DNA from: Heterotrichella gracilis | Lineage: Eukaryota; Sar; Xanthophyceae; Tribonematales; Xanthonemataceae | Direction of reading: 5' to 3' | Length of the DNA stretch: 64,000 bases | Assembly (NCBI GenBank): GCA_032358255.1 | Contig: JAULBX010012652.1 | Location: 37,787-101,786, forward strand | Shown: in pieces, positions 11,087-23,770 of the stretch | How the letters are laid out: each line of letters opens with the position of its first letter | Position numbering within the stretch: the stretch's first letter is position 1 | Translations under genes and position numbers: made by a program | Notes under the pieces: generated by a model | Databases searched by the model: none | Told to the model about the DNA's origin: nothing | What the model saw: only the letters and a program-made list of their open reading frames with translations

Positions 11087-12905
11087 CTGTAAAGGTTGTT
11101 GTCAGACTCCTGCTGGAACTGTCAGCTTTATCAACATCTATGTATATTGTTGAATACCAGCTTGCAGGTGAGGTGATAGGGCAGCAGAAGTGGTTGGGGG
11201 GGACAGCCGGCTGCAGGCACCAAGGGATGGGAACGGTCAGCAAAGTACCAACAGTCAAACACATTGTATATGCAACAACAATACTGTCAGTCCTGGTCCT
11301 CCTGTGAAGTCACAGGAAAGAAAAGGACTGTGACACTTAAGCTGTGCCAGCTGCGTGCAGCACATTGATGCAATATCATATTGCATCAATTGAATATGTG
11401 GTCAAAATAACCTATATGCAAACTAAAACAGCTAGCTAGCTAGCTACAATAATTTTAACACTCAAGCTTGGCTCATTGGTGACAATATCACTGCATAAAA
11501 TCTTTTAGGGTGATCGAGGTACAGGTGGAGGGAAGTGACAAGTGAATAACTCATTGTTTTGTGAAATTAATAGCATTGTCGGTACCATAATGCCTACAGC
11601 GCTGTCGGTACCATATGCCCTAGCTAGCAACAACCGAAGTTAACGAACAGGGATAAAAACAACGGTTCGTCTGTGTAGAGATATCTCTATGTGCGCACCC
11701 CAGATGCCGAGTTCCCCATTGTGGACAGTGAGGTGTGGCAAATTATTTCGTCTGCACCTTGCCAGAGTCCAGACCAGAGGACGATAGTAACTGAGTAATT
11801 GATATATTTTTCGCACAATTTTCAGAGTTCGACCAGATTTCCTGTGACAAAAACAAGGCTTTCCAGACTTTAAGACACATCAACGTTTTTTTCTCGAGGT
11901 TGTCGCACCGAGCTCGTCGGCACCACTGGGCACGAGGTGTCGCTCCCGGCGTTTCGCAAGTGGCACAACAGATGATGCCACGCACAGCTATTTGCAAGTG
12001 GATATCGATTTGTTGAAAGAAATGCATTTTGCCCATATCTTCTGTATGACGCTTTGCATTGAGGTCTTGTGAAGCTTGTGAAACATGGCAGTTACAAAGT
12101 ACAAGTGCCATCATGGCCAACATTAAGTTAATGTTGGCGCTGCTGGAGTGCTCCCATGCATGGCCAGCCTATTTGGTTTGCTACCACCATCTCCGTGCCC
12201 TTGATCTGGTCGGACCTAGATATCTTTATTCCATTTGTGTTGTGACTTCAGGTGGGTATTGGCAATCACATCTCTGACTATGTGGGAACAAGCTGGGAAC
12301 GTGTCAATTGGCATGTAAAGAATATGCAATACCTGCAAGTAAACCAATCCGTTGTTGCAGCCATTGCAATTAACCTGGACTTTTTACGCAACATATGATC
12401 TGAAGCATCAGCTTAACGTCCCTTGATCCTGAAACTCATTAAAAAAGAGATGCCCTGTAATTACTATTACCCATGGTTGCAATCGCCTGGCATGCTGGAA
12501 AGTGTACTGCCCATGCATGTCTGCGCAATTTGCTCTGCACCCCTGTGGCAATTGCTGCAGCAGTTCCTCATTTGGAAGGTGCATTATAATATACTTGACA
12601 AGATGCATTATAATATCCTTGATTCTGGTCCGCTCGAATAAATGAGTTTATATTTCTTTTTAAATAGCACATGCCGTGTTTTGCTAGAATTGCATATTCT
12701 CATATCTGTTTGTCCAGGACCATTCAAAATGTAGATGACGAGGGAAAAAAAATGTGTCTCACTAGACTTTTATCTGACGACTACAAAAGGACATCACCCC
12801 AACTTGAAATCATTGACAGGGTGATCATGACAGGCATATATACACAGTATTTGCAAATTAGTATCGGCTACAATATTGTTGTATGTGACCTGAGGAAGTA
12901 GATTG
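11087..12905. other. Stretch between two minus-strand genes (11087-12905)
   Basis: It should include the missing 5' exon(s) of the armadillo gene and the 3' flank of the SGNH gene. A 126-codon minus-strand frame (12123-11743) has no recognisable domain and I do not call it a gene. A (GCTA)n run lies near 11431-11446. Confidence 0.3.
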
Positions 12906-15900
12906 TTACTGAGCAAAGGACCCCAGCCTGTGTCTGCTGGCCACAAAATGATCACGGCGATCACATAGACCATCCAGCTCAACCTTGAGCAGCAGCGTGA
13001 AATCGAGTTGTATGGAGATAACATCAAACCAGTCATCAAAATGAATACCATCGCCTGTGGTGTTCATAGTTGGGTTGCACTTTGTGAGCTCGTTCAGGGG
13101 CACGATAGGCGCTCCTGGCCAGCCCTTGCGCCCGTTCTTGTGGCTTGAACCCAGCTCCCTCCACAGCACCTCATTCAGCTCATCAATTCCTTCATTGGTG
13201 ATGGGCTTGTTGTACGGCTTTATAAATAGCCAAGGGTGCGTGTACGTGGTGTCGTGGAACACCCAGCGAGGTGCCGGCTTCAGCTGTTGGGAAAGTTGCA
13301 CCAAGTATTGCTTCAAGAACTGCAGCTGCGCGGCATAGCTGGGTGGCCTGGGGAAGATTACATTGAATAAATAAGTTAGGTTTTATTCTGAAACCTTTAT
13401 TTCAAGAGAAAAGGACAGGAGATAGCAAGGAGTTGGATACTGCTCTCGTGCCAGGGCCAAATGCAAACAAGCTGCGCAAATAATGTCAAGTTACCAATTG
13501 TTTTTCATAATTACTATCTCATTTTTTTAAATTCTATTTATTTGTATTTCTAGTCGACAGTGCTCAACATTTTCACCAGCAGTTGAACTCAACACACAAC
13601 GCGAGATACCCAAATAATTATTTAATGACATGGTTCCTTTTGAAGTTATACACTATGATGTTGCATTTATTAGAACCCCGGTAAACCCCATTACATTAGC
13701 TGGGCCTGAAGGCAATAAGACGATGACGGCTGGGAGTGCCTTTCTGTTTGTTTTTTGTAAATCCCAATTGTAGCTAGGCCCCGCTTATTTGGGACCTGTG
13801 CAATGTCCCCTGCCTACTGTGTCCCCTACCTAGGGAAGATGGTACTGTACTGGCAGGCGGCCTGGTGCAAGCCGCTGGTCATGACCACCCCAGTTGGGGG
13901 TATCTCAGGGAACGTGTACTGGATGAGCTCCGTGATAACGTCAACGTACAGCCGGCGGAAGGCCCACGACATGCAGAAAGCAACCCGTCCTCCCTCCTTG
14001 GCACCTTGAAAGACCAGGGACACCCCCTTGGACACCTGGTCACCCGCCACCTCGTCAAACAGGGTGTACCTGCAACGGCAGCAAAATGAATTGTTGTGAG
14101 TGGCTTGGGTGGCGGCATATCTGGGAACGTATCCTAATGGAATCTACATGCTAAATTCTATCATACATGTGTGAATATATTACTTTATCCTGATAGGTTA
14201 CACTGCAACCCCAGAGCACCTAGAGCACCACTAGAGAATTGAGCCCCCTCGCAACTCTGCATACGTGACCCTGGCCAGAGCATGGACCTATTCCATCTGG
14301 CCCTGTACAACGCGCAGGGTATGAGAGTATCAGAATGTCTCTGCCTGGTGCTTACGCGACCGGATAGACTGTAACATGTTGGGAGTGCTGAATAACAATG
14401 CAGTGGTAGTACGTAACCTACTACCTGACTCGTCACCATACCAGCAGGAGTCCATGGTGGAGGTGTCATTGCAGCACATGAGGCGTGTGTTGTGCGGCTT
14501 GTACCACCGCCCCCCCCGCAGCCCCTCGCGCCGCATCCACTCCACCCCCTTGAGGATGCTGATGCCCCGCTCAAACCCAGCACGGCCCGAGGAGTCTGTG
14601 ATCCATGCATACCAGGTGCTCCGCCCATGACGCTCCACTATATTCTGCATGTTGCAAGAGGGGCTGAGGGTTTACAACTGGCGGGCTTACGTTTTAGGAC
14701 ATGCAACTTAGGGTTTAGAAATTAAAGGTGTTTTGGTGGGAGGTGTGCAACCCCATTCCATTTCTAGCCAAATTACAGCACGGCAGTAGTGATTGACACT
14801 GCCATTAAAAAGCCTTGCCTGGCACCTGGATACACAGCACATGACACATTTGGACTATCAGGCTTGTTGATAATGAACATGTAAACAAATCAGTACGTTG
14901 CATTTGTTATCAGCAATCCCACGCGTGACAGGCCCGTGGCAGCCCTTACCAAGCACACATGATCATAGTGTCAAGTATGCGAATCAAGACACATTCCCTG
15001 CACGGTGTGATTGTGGTATTCCATCAGAGATGCTGGGCTTGACCTAAACCGTTATATATTACTGCTGCATGTATGTTGAGACTCAAAGCCATCATGTGGC
15101 TGGCAGTTTCACAGCAATGACTCACTTGCAGTATGCCCGGCTTGTTGAGGTTGAGCATGCCAGGGCAGCTCTTGGTGCCTGACAGGGTGTCGGTGGTGTA
15201 AAGGGAGGCTATCCGGCAAGGGAGGCAGTCTGGACAAGAGAAGAAGGAAGTAAGCCGGGTGGGTATCAGGAGGGGAGGACGAGGGAAGAGAAAAGGCAAG
15301 GAGGAGGGGAAGGGACAAAGGGATAAACACGGGGAGAGGGGGAGAAGCCAAGAGGTGTGGGGGAATTAAAGGGGACAGGGGGAAGACAATTTCATGCATG
15401 CTTATTCTTACCAGGAGGACATGGGAAAGCTAAGGGCCAGACAAGCAGGCATGTTCACGTTGGGACACACAGCACTTCAGAGGCGGTATCAGACATGCCA
15501 AAACAGAGCTAAATGAAACGCACTGTGCAAGAGACGCCTGCTCATCTGGCTGCACGGCCAGATTATTTGAGGCTAGCAACCTCCAGACAGTGTTTATAGG
15601 CCATGGCGTGACAGTGGCATGCCATCTCTGTGTTCTAATGAAGCCTAATAGTGGTAAATCAGAGGTGCTATAATACAGTTTTGAGCAAATAGAACACCTT
15701 CACCACTGTGCCCGCAAAGCAGTGCTCGGCATAAAATGGCCCCCCTGTAACGGATGTTGGTAGTTACATGTACCTGTGGTCTACCCAGCATGCAACTCTA
15801 GGTGTGCATACCTTTTCTGGAATGATTAACTGGCGAAAGCGCAGCTTGACATGCCTCCTGAAATGCAAACGCACTTTGTGAGTAGCCAGTAAAAAAAACC

Positions 15901-17462
15901 ACAGCAAAATGCAGATTAGATGCAGGCCGCTGTAGGTCATACACTGTGCTACGAAAACCATCTGCGAGTCCTTTGCAAATCTGTCTAGCATGCTTGTCTG
16001 ACCCCACAGACTTTGCAAGGGCGCTCACCTGGTACTTGTGTCGATCCTCCTCAAGAGCAGATCCGCGGTCATCGCCCTCCACCATCAATCCCAGCAAACA
16101 GTGTAGGGTGCACACAAGCAAGGCCAGCTTTTTCCTTGAGAGTGTGCAGTGTCGACCCATAGCCATACAAGTTTGAGGACTATCTAGCTGTTCAGTATTA
16201 TCTGGTGTGGTCAAGGCCAGAAGGTATATGGCGCTGGGGTTGATAGTCCATGCGGGCACAGCGTGGATGTAACAAGCTTGCAAACATTTTGAAAACGTCG
16301 GTTGTGATATGCATACACTGCCAACCTTGAAGGCCAAAACACCTAGTGAAGTGGAACACGATTGCTATTTTTGTCGTGCAGTTATACCAGACCTTGCCAC
16401 GTAAGGGACGCAGTCAACTATTGGATGACAACGTGGCTGCTTGTCAGAGTTTTTCAGTTACCTCCTATCACTGCCTCCCGCTTGCATGTCTGACCAAATA
16501 CGGTGAAGGAACTAGCTATGGGTAAAACATGCATGCATTCTCGTCTCGCAAACTTGCTTACCATAGCCATACTAGCAAAGAGCAACAATCCAGCACCCAG
16601 TTCCACGTTATATCATCCTTCTTAGGTTCAAACACTACACTATATACACAAGTGTGGATATCTGCACGAATATATGCATGCATGTTGCAAGGGGTGGTAC
16701 GATATGTAATTGAGGCTTGCTTATCCAGGGCCTTATCCTGGGTTCTTATGAAAGCCCTGCCCTCTTGCTGCCAAATTGTAGTGCAGTTGTCGATACTCTT
16801 GTGCCGTGCGTACCCTGGTAAGAGGACCAGCGAAATTTACAGTCCGTCCTCCAGAGACGCTTGCAGCACTTGGCTCGTACCCAGCTGAAGCAAACCCGCT
16901 CCCTGAATTCCTCAATACTAGGAAGCCACTTGCCGCAAGGCCCTTTTTAAACCGTGGCGTGACAAGGCTACGATGGCGTAGTGCAAGCCTTGGTCGAGGC
17001 AACTTGATACCGCCCACCAGTGTGCCTAGCCCAAAGTGGTGGCTGGGAAGCTAGTGCAAGGGCACAGCTGCTCTAGCAATACCGTCCGGGTGAGTTGCAG
17101 CGATCTTACTTTTTTCAAGGTGACCTGTATGGCCTCGTTATGTTTGAGGTCCCTGTACCGACCCGTCCAGCCCATAAAATGCACATGCAGCCCACAACCT
17201 TGAGCCATGGAGCTAGCTAGGTCCACTGGGTGTTTTTCTCTCTTGCTCAGGTGTCTGTGCGGTGATTCAACCTCACGTGAACTGGGTGCAGTTGCACAGA
17301 ACCACGAGCCACCTCCTGCAGCCATGCTGCTAGCGCAATTCAGCAGCTCGCGGCAAGCCCTGCTCCACACACACTCCCCTCACCAACAAGCCCGAATGCA
17401 CACACTACCCACTCCCACCATGTCCTGCCACGCGCTGCCAAGATGTTCACCAGGAGCAACAT
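12906..17462 (-). CDS. SGNH/PC-esterase-type protein, probably secretory pathway (5' part uncertain)
   Basis: Well-supported exons read 15857-15812, 15229-15126, 14644-14418, 14069-13830 and 13347-12906 (stop TAA 12906-12908), with agreeing phases. A preceding exon ends at donor 16029. Family marks: a GDS-like block ITDSSGRAGFE (putative nucleophile Ser), a second block GVVMTSGLHQ, and a C-terminal DGIHF giving the Asp-x-x-His of the catalytic triad. This order is that of PC-esterase/SGNH proteins (NXPE, TBL and Cas1-like), which move or remove acetyl groups on glycans in the Golgi. Cys residues in CLPC and CCND suggest disulfides. A candidate first exon at 17462-17384 begins MLLLVNILAARG, like a signal anchor, but its links to 16029 are not resolved. 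The donor at 14418 (GTTACG) is weak. The intron 13348-13829 holds a LINE tail. Confidence 0.65.
13708..13758 (+). mobile_element. LINE 3'-tail fragment in an SGNH-gene intron
   Basis: Matches the shared LINE 3' end: GGCAATAAG, CGATGACGGCTGGGA, TGCC, then a short TTTG-type tail. It lies antisense to the host gene within the intron 13348-13829. Identified by comparison with the RT-bearing copy near 25.5 kb. Confidence 0.75.
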
Positions 17463-17690
17463 CAGCGAGACAATCGCTGGCGCCAGCACGGCTAGGTGTG
17501 GGGCCAGTGGGTATGGGCAGCCCACGTCCCGCACAGCTGGGCAGGGGCCTGCGCCAATTCCACCCAGTCGCTCTGCCAGGCTTGCATGGCAAGGTAGGCA
17601 CCTTGACCCTGCAGTGTTGCATCCGCCTGTCACCGCCTGCGCAGCCAGCCCCTAGCCAGTATTACCTCCAGGTTAGCCAGTGCAAGCACT

Positions 17691-20600
17691 GTGGCATGCA
17701 TCATATACAGCCTGTGCGCCCTTGCCGCCGTTGCATTCCCGCAAAAAATTGCAACTCGCAAAGCCCTCTGCTGGCTGATCAAACCCCCCATGCCTTTGCA
17801 GACCACGCCTGCTCGCCGGCCACTGGCGCGCGGCCCGGTGGCGCCCCGCGCTGAGATGTTTGACGGCCTGTCCCGCTCCCTCAGCAAGGCTTGGGACTCC
17901 ATCCGCAAGGACGGCAAGCTGACGGCAGACAACATCAAGACGCCGCTGAGGGACATACGGAGGGCGCTCCTGGAAGCTGATGTGAGTGCTGACACTTGTA
18001 GCGTGTGGTCCCCGGCTGGGATGTGCATTCTGTGTTATTGGCTGGCTGGCTTTGGCTGGCTGGCTGGCTGCAAAGCAGTACGTTGGACATGTATGGTTTG
18101 GTTTTGGGTTAATGTACATTACCCCAAATCCAAACCATGTATGCCAATTTCAAACAGGTATCAAACCAACAACTGATTGAACATGGACATTTATTCATCG
18201 GAGGTCAAAATTATATGGGCGTGCCCCCACCCCGCAGGTCTCCCTCCCCGTTGTGCGCCGCTTCATCTCCAAGGTGGAGCAGGGGGCGCTGGGTGTGGCT
18301 GTGACCAAGGGCGTGGCGCCTGACCAGCAGCTGGTGAAGGTGGTGTATGGCGAGCTGGTGGCGCTCATGGGGGGGGCGCAGGCGGAGCTGGTCCCCAGGG
18401 ACAACGGGCCGCAGGTCGGAGATAAGTCAGGGTTTTACTGACAACTAAATGAAGGTTACCTGAGTCTTGAGTCTCTAGGGAATATCAACACGCATGTGGA
18501 GACACGCAACCATTCATTACTTGGCTGTTCAGGATGGCATGCCAGCCCATATCAGCATGGACTGCAAGCGCATCCTCGTGCTCAATCATAGTGCAGGAAT
18601 TTTGTCTTAGAAAACTTCCGAATACGTTTTTAAGGCACATTTATGACATCGCAATTTCTTGGGTATTCGTATACGTGGTCCCATCCCATGCAAAGAGGTC
18701 TAGGGCATGTCTGGAGTTCACAGGATCTGCATTACGTACAGCAATCTTGCATGAAGCATGCTAACAGTACCACAATGACATGACATGTCACCTCCCAGCA
18801 ATAATGTATACGAATACATGACCATGGTTAGTGCTACACCATTGAATATGCTACAAATCTCCTGCAGGTCATCCTCATGGCTGGGCTGCAAGGCACAGGC
18901 AAAACCACCGCCTGCGGCAAGCTGGCGCTGTACCTGAAGAAGAAGAACTACAAGGTGCTCATGGTGGCCACGGATGTGTACCGGCCAGCAGCCATTGACC
19001 AGCTGGTGTCTCTGGGGAAGCGGATCGACGTCCCCGTGTTCGAGCTGGGGACGGGGGTGTCGCCACCGGAGATTGCCAAACAGGGGTTGGAGGCGGCGAA
19101 AAAGGTGGGTGTGGTGGATGAGGGGAATGAAGCATCACCCACCCGAGTGGTGGTGGGGTAAACTTGGGTAAGGGTAGGAGTGGGGACTTGGGTGCCGATG
19201 TGGTTGGTGGCACTGGAGGGTGGAGGGGGGTTGTAGAGGTGGGGAAGGGCAGAGGCAGTGCTGGTCTCTGATGTTTGTCTTACTTGGTTGCGATGAATGT
19301 CATGTAAGAAAGTTGTTATTGTTGAAGCACACTCGCGTGCCCATTGGCGATCCATTGCATGGAAGGTGGGTTATATCTGGCCCACTTTCTTGGGTCAGGT
19401 GCAGAGCGCATGCCAAGGATGCAGCTGCGGGCACGGGGGCCAAGGTTAAACTTAAATAGCCTGGTGTGCATGGGTTGGAATTTGATGCACTGTATGCTAT
19501 TCTTAATCTCTGGCAGGGGGGAAGCAAGGGCGTATGGGGTTGTTGTGTGTGCATTACTTAGTGTGTTTCTGTTGGGAGTATCATATCATGCTTACCTACA
19601 AGTATACAGTGGAATCCATAGACATTCCAGAACCAGTGGCAGCCAGGACCTTGTGTCCAAACACCACTGGAAATTGCACTCAAAATCCTCGACCATAAAA
19701 CCCTAGGAAAACCCTGAATATTGCACGTGACACCATCTGACACTGCCTTCCGTTCCACACCCTTACAGGGCAAGTACGACGCCGTCATCGTTGACACTGC
19801 GGGCCGCCTGCAAATCGACGAGGCGCTGATGCAGGAGCTGAAGGACACCAAGCAGGCTGTCAATCCCTCAGATACCCTGCTGGTGGTGGACGCCATGACG
19901 GGGCAGGAGGCGGCCAACCTGGTCAAGGCATTTGACAGCGCGGTGTCGATCACAGGTATGGGGGACAGGGTTGGGGATTAGGTATTGGTCTGCACTCACC
20001 GTGGGCCCAGTCAGGATGCGATCAAGCTGGCAACAGTTATGTGTCAATTGCAGTGAAGTATACTCATAGGAATCCAGCATTTTCCCTTTTATATTTTATT
20101 TTTTCTATTTCAGAAACACCTACTGAAGTTGAAAACTGTCATGCGTGTATTAACTTTTTCCATGAAATTGTTTAATAGAAATAAAATTAAGGTTGCAATT
20201 TTTCAAGGACCCAAATTGCAATTGCATGCCTTCTACTAACAAAATCACAAACAGCAATTTGATATGATTACCACGAAGACCAAACCTGTTACGTGCTGAT
20301 CCCCATGCTGTGTGGCCCAGGTGCCATCCTGACCAAGCTGGATGGCGACTCACGGGGTGGCGCTGCGCTGAGTGTCAAGGAGGTGTCCAATAAGCCCATC
20401 AAGTTTGTTGGCATGGGTGAGAAGATGGAGGCCCTGGAGCCGTTCTACCCAGAGCGAATGGCACAGCGAATCCTAGGTGAGCGATTGCAAAGAAACATGC
20501 CACGCTGCCTGTCTTCGGGCAAGCGTATTGGGTGATTGATTTTGAAATTGGCGGTGAGCTTTTACGGCACAGCTGGCTGGCAGGGCTCGCTTAGATGCAA

Positions 20601-22193
20601 AGGTGAACAGATGGTGTGGGATACCTTGTGCGCAAGGCTCACAACATGTCCAGCCCATTTTGCCAGGATGTCTTTCCTGCACCTGCTAGACTGGATAGTC
20701 CGGGGCCGGGGGGGGGGGGGGTATGCAGGCATAGGTGATGTGCTCACGCTGGCTGATAAGGACAAGAGTGCAATCAAGGAGGACATAGCTAAGCAGCTGA
20801 GCGCTTGAATATAAATTATGGTTGTAACATCTAGCATGGTGGTGTGCAGGCATGGGTGATGTGCTGACGCTGGTTGAGAAGGCTGAGAGCGCCATCAAGG
20901 AGGACGAGGCCAAGGAGTTGACCGCCAGGATGATGGCGGCCAAGTTTGACTTCAACGACTTTCTGAAGCAGTACAAGATGCTCAACAGCATGGGCAGCAT
21001 GGGGCAGGTCATGAAGATGGTGCCAGGTGGGTGTTGAGGCAGTTTAGGGTATCATTCTAGGGTTTTAAATGTAAATTGAAGAGGTAGCCCTCATCTCATC
21101 TCACACCCTCCATGTACACACCAACTGCAGCTGCTGTTTGCCACCCCCACCTTAAGTCAGATCCCAGCCGTAATCCCAGCCCTGACTCCTTCCTCAACCC
21201 GCCGCTCCCCACGCAGGCATGGGCCAAATCACCGACAAGCAGATGGCAGCTGCCGAGCGCCAGTTCAAGGTGTTTGAGAGCATGATCAACAGCATGACCG
21301 TGGAGGAGAGGGGCAACCCAGACCTCCTGGCAAAGTCACCCTCGCGGTGCGTTGGGGCTAGTGGGGTTTGGCTGTGCGGTTGCCACTGGAACAACCTAAT
21401 TTGCCAGCAAAGTTGCCCTTGCGGCTCGAGGGGACTGATGCTAGAGTAGCCTCTGGTTTGCTGTAGTGTTGACGCTGGTTTGCTGTAGTGTTGTGGTGTG
21501 GGTGTATTGGATTGTGGCTTTCATTAGGCTTTCAACGGATGTGTCAATGAGCTCCTGGTTGATTTCCTCCCCTTCCAGGCGGCGCCGCATTGCCCGGGGG
21601 TCAGGCAGGCAGGAGTCCGATGTGGCGGGGATGCTGGGCACATTCACGGGGATGCGCTCCCGCATGCAGGAACTTTCAAAAATGCTGGCCAAGGGTGGTT
21701 TGACAGGTAAGGAGGGGACCTGCACCCTCCCCCACCAGCATCAGCATCAATACGCCAGCGCCATCAGTACCGTCATCAGCATCATTGCAATCTGCTCAAC
21801 AACAACAGGCAACAAGAACAATGTTGCCAGCATGACCACTACCCCCAGCATCAATCTTGAGCCCTACACCATTCCCTCTGCATGCCAGATGAACCCATTG
21901 ATGATCGATTAAGTGCAGCTCTGTCCCGTAACCCTCGGCCCTGAACATAAACCCTGAACCATAATCAGACGTAAACCCCAACCTCCAATGGTCAATCTAA
22001 AGCCATAAAACTGTGAAAACTGCACCGTCAACCCATGCAACTCTCCCCTGCAGGCATGGGTGGCCCCTCCATGACCGATGACGAGCTCCTCAAGGCCACG
22101 CTGGCAGGGGCAGGCCCTCGCAAGGTGGCCAAGGGCAAGGTGCGGCGCAAGAAGGGGTCGCGCGCGCTGGCGGAGCTGAAGACCCTGCGCTGA
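17691..22193 (+). CDS. SRP54: Chloroplast signal recognition particle 54 kDa GTPase (cpSRP54)
   Basis: Nine exons: 17691-17981, 18238-18414, 18868-19104, 19769-19955, 20321-20476, 20850-21026, 21217-21346, 21579-21706 and 22054-22193; 540 residues with all phases agreeing. cpSRP54 binds thylakoid-targeted proteins, notably light-harvesting proteins, in the stroma. The first ~55 residues are transit-peptide-like (Ala/Arg/Pro-rich) before the N domain at [10 protein letters not shown]-domain motifs: [10 protein letters not shown]-loop, [26 protein letters not shown] and PFYPERMA. The M domain follows ([37 protein letters not shown]). The tail ends with a basic KVRRKK segment, where plant cpSRP54 contacts cpSRP43. 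An alternative start uses an upstream exon from about 17410 to 17594 spliced to 17806. A duplicate of exon 6 at 20729 is described separately. A TGTAA signal lies at 22583. Confidence 0.95.
18088..18143 (+). repeat. Imperfect intronic hairpin in cpSRP54 intron 1
   Basis: Arms of about 27 nt (18088-18114 and 18117-18143, each built around ATGGTTTGG or its complement CCAAACCAT) are inverted copies with about five mismatches and almost no loop. A (GGCT)n run lies just upstream at about 18041-18070. Role unknown. Confidence 0.7.
20729..20808 (+). pseudogene. Decoy duplicate of cpSRP54 exon 6 with in-frame stop
   Basis: This segment follows its own AG acceptor (20727-20728). It matches the first ~74 nt of exon 6 (20850 onward) at roughly 58 positions by hand alignment. 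It reads [19 protein letters not shown], then QLSA and TGA (20806-20808), against [19 protein letters not shown] in the true exon. The phase is correct for splicing from exon 5. Inclusion would end the protein just after the G domain and remove the M domain. No strong donor follows the stop. It may be a dead local duplication or a poison exon. Confidence 0.8.
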
Positions 22194-22649
22194 TGGGCAT
22201 CGCCTGGGTCTTTGGGGGGAGGGGGACTGGGCAGCTGCGGGACACCGATCGGATGGGGGTAGTTGCAGAAATGAGTCCCAACACATTGGCGGGGAAGGTG
22301 GGGGAGGAGGCTGCGTGCTGGGCAGTGTGGGGGAGGCTCAAGGTGCCAACGGGCTGGGTGTGGTGGTGGTGTGGGGAGCGGGCGATTGCGAGCGGTGGTA
22401 CAAGGCAAAAGCTTGCGGCATGGAGTTGGGGAATGCGCATGTTGGGGAGGGCTGGCTGAGGGGAAACGCAGCACGGTTGGTTCGTTGATAGGCGAGTTGG
22501 CATTGAGGAGGGCATTTGGAGGGGGGGAAGGGCAACACTGGCAATGAACCAATTCCAGTCGGCTTTCATTCAATACAATTTGTGTAAGACTGGATACCAG
22601 GGCCAGTAAGCTGAACAAGTGTTGACCTGCAACCCGACTGAATGTACCG

Positions 22650-22678
22650 CGTTGTGGTATTACGGTAATACCACAACG
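22650..22678. repeat. Perfect hairpin, 14-bp arms
   Basis: Arms CGTTGTGGTATTAC and its exact complement flank a single G. It lies about 460 nt after the cpSRP54 stop. It could be part of an RNA 3' end or the footprint of a small inverted-repeat element; similar TATTACGG words recur nearby at about 22781 and 22999. Confidence 0.8.
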
Positions 22679-23507
22679 GTTTTGTGGCATGGCCTGTGCA
22701 TCGCCCACGTTCAACTTGACAAGGGGTGTGAGATCTAACTTTGCCCACCTGTAACATCACTGTGACCTGTGCCACTTGTATTACGGTACTACATCTGATA
22801 CGGCCATTGTGACAAGACCTTGAAAAGCTCTTGGCAATGCAATGCAATGCGCTCTCAGCGTGTGAGCTGGCTCTGCCAGGGTGACTGAATGACGCCGGTT
22901 GCAGAAACTAGTGGCGTGTAGGGTATGAGGCATGGCATGCCTGGGGGGTTTAAACTAAATAAATGCTGCACGTTTCCAATTGGCTACCCCAGCACGGTAT
23001 TACGCCAATCCGATTGGGATTGAGGATGCACCCCCACATGTAATTTTGAAATGGGCGCCATGATTCATCAGTGATCAGATCCAATCATCGCATGCATGCC
23101 CCACATGCTCGCGCGTCCGACTGGGCCAGTAGCGACGCCGTTCACTACTACAACGCCAACTATTGGCGTGACGCCAACCGATCGCAATGCCATGCATGTA
23201 GTATCAGTAAATACATTTGGATACTGTAAATTAGTAACAAGACTGCGTTTGATTGTACTACCAGAGTCTGGACGGGTTGAGTCCCTGTCACTGTGCAGCG
23301 ATTTCGTACGTACGGTACGGTATCTAAGCTACAGGTGTGTGTGCTGTGATTTGAAATCGGTTGGGCGAACTTCTGGGCCAGTTTTCCAGGTCCTGGAGCA
23401 CTGGCAGTGGCGTCGCCGACAAGGTATCACTTCAGCAGCTTAGGGTTGCCAACGGATCGCCTTGGGTACGTTGGGCCAATTGGGCCAATTGGGTACGTTG
23501 GGCCAAC

Positions 23508-23553
23508 CGTTGACAACTCTTGAACCTTGGCAAGGTTCGAGAGTTGGCAACGG
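23508..23553. repeat. Imperfect hairpin (22-nt arms)
   Basis: Arms beginning CCGTTGACAACTC and ending GAGTTGGCAACGG pair at about 20 of 22 positions around a GGC loop. The preceding sequence repeats TTGGGCCAA units. The same motif family recurs near 62.1 kb, suggesting a dispersed small element. Confidence 0.65.
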
Positions 23554-23770
23554 TTTCTCAGAGGCCTCCTTCAAGTTGGAATAGTTGGAAGGTTGTTGCC
23601 ATGGCATGTGCCACCCGATACTGTATCGGCTGACCAAATTCCCGGGACAGTCGCCGACCCATGGCATGGGCTGAGCCTTTACTAGATAATAATAGCTAGT
23701 AGCTAAATGCACATGGTACTCGAGGGCTAACCAGTACGAGTCACATGGTACAACGTTTGCACATGTGCAC

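Noticed and set aside
11743-12123. 126-codon minus-strand open frame
   Set aside because: No recognisable domain and no phase-consistent join to the neighbouring armadillo or SGNH exons.
17207-17854. 215-codon plus-strand open frame taken as one gene
   Set aside because: It runs through a likely intron and ends in the wrong frame for cpSRP54; only its middle part could be a transit-peptide exon.
22028-22714. 228-codon minus-strand open frame
   Set aside because: It lies antisense to the last cpSRP54 exon and its 3' flank, is Pro/Ser-rich low complexity, and has no domain.
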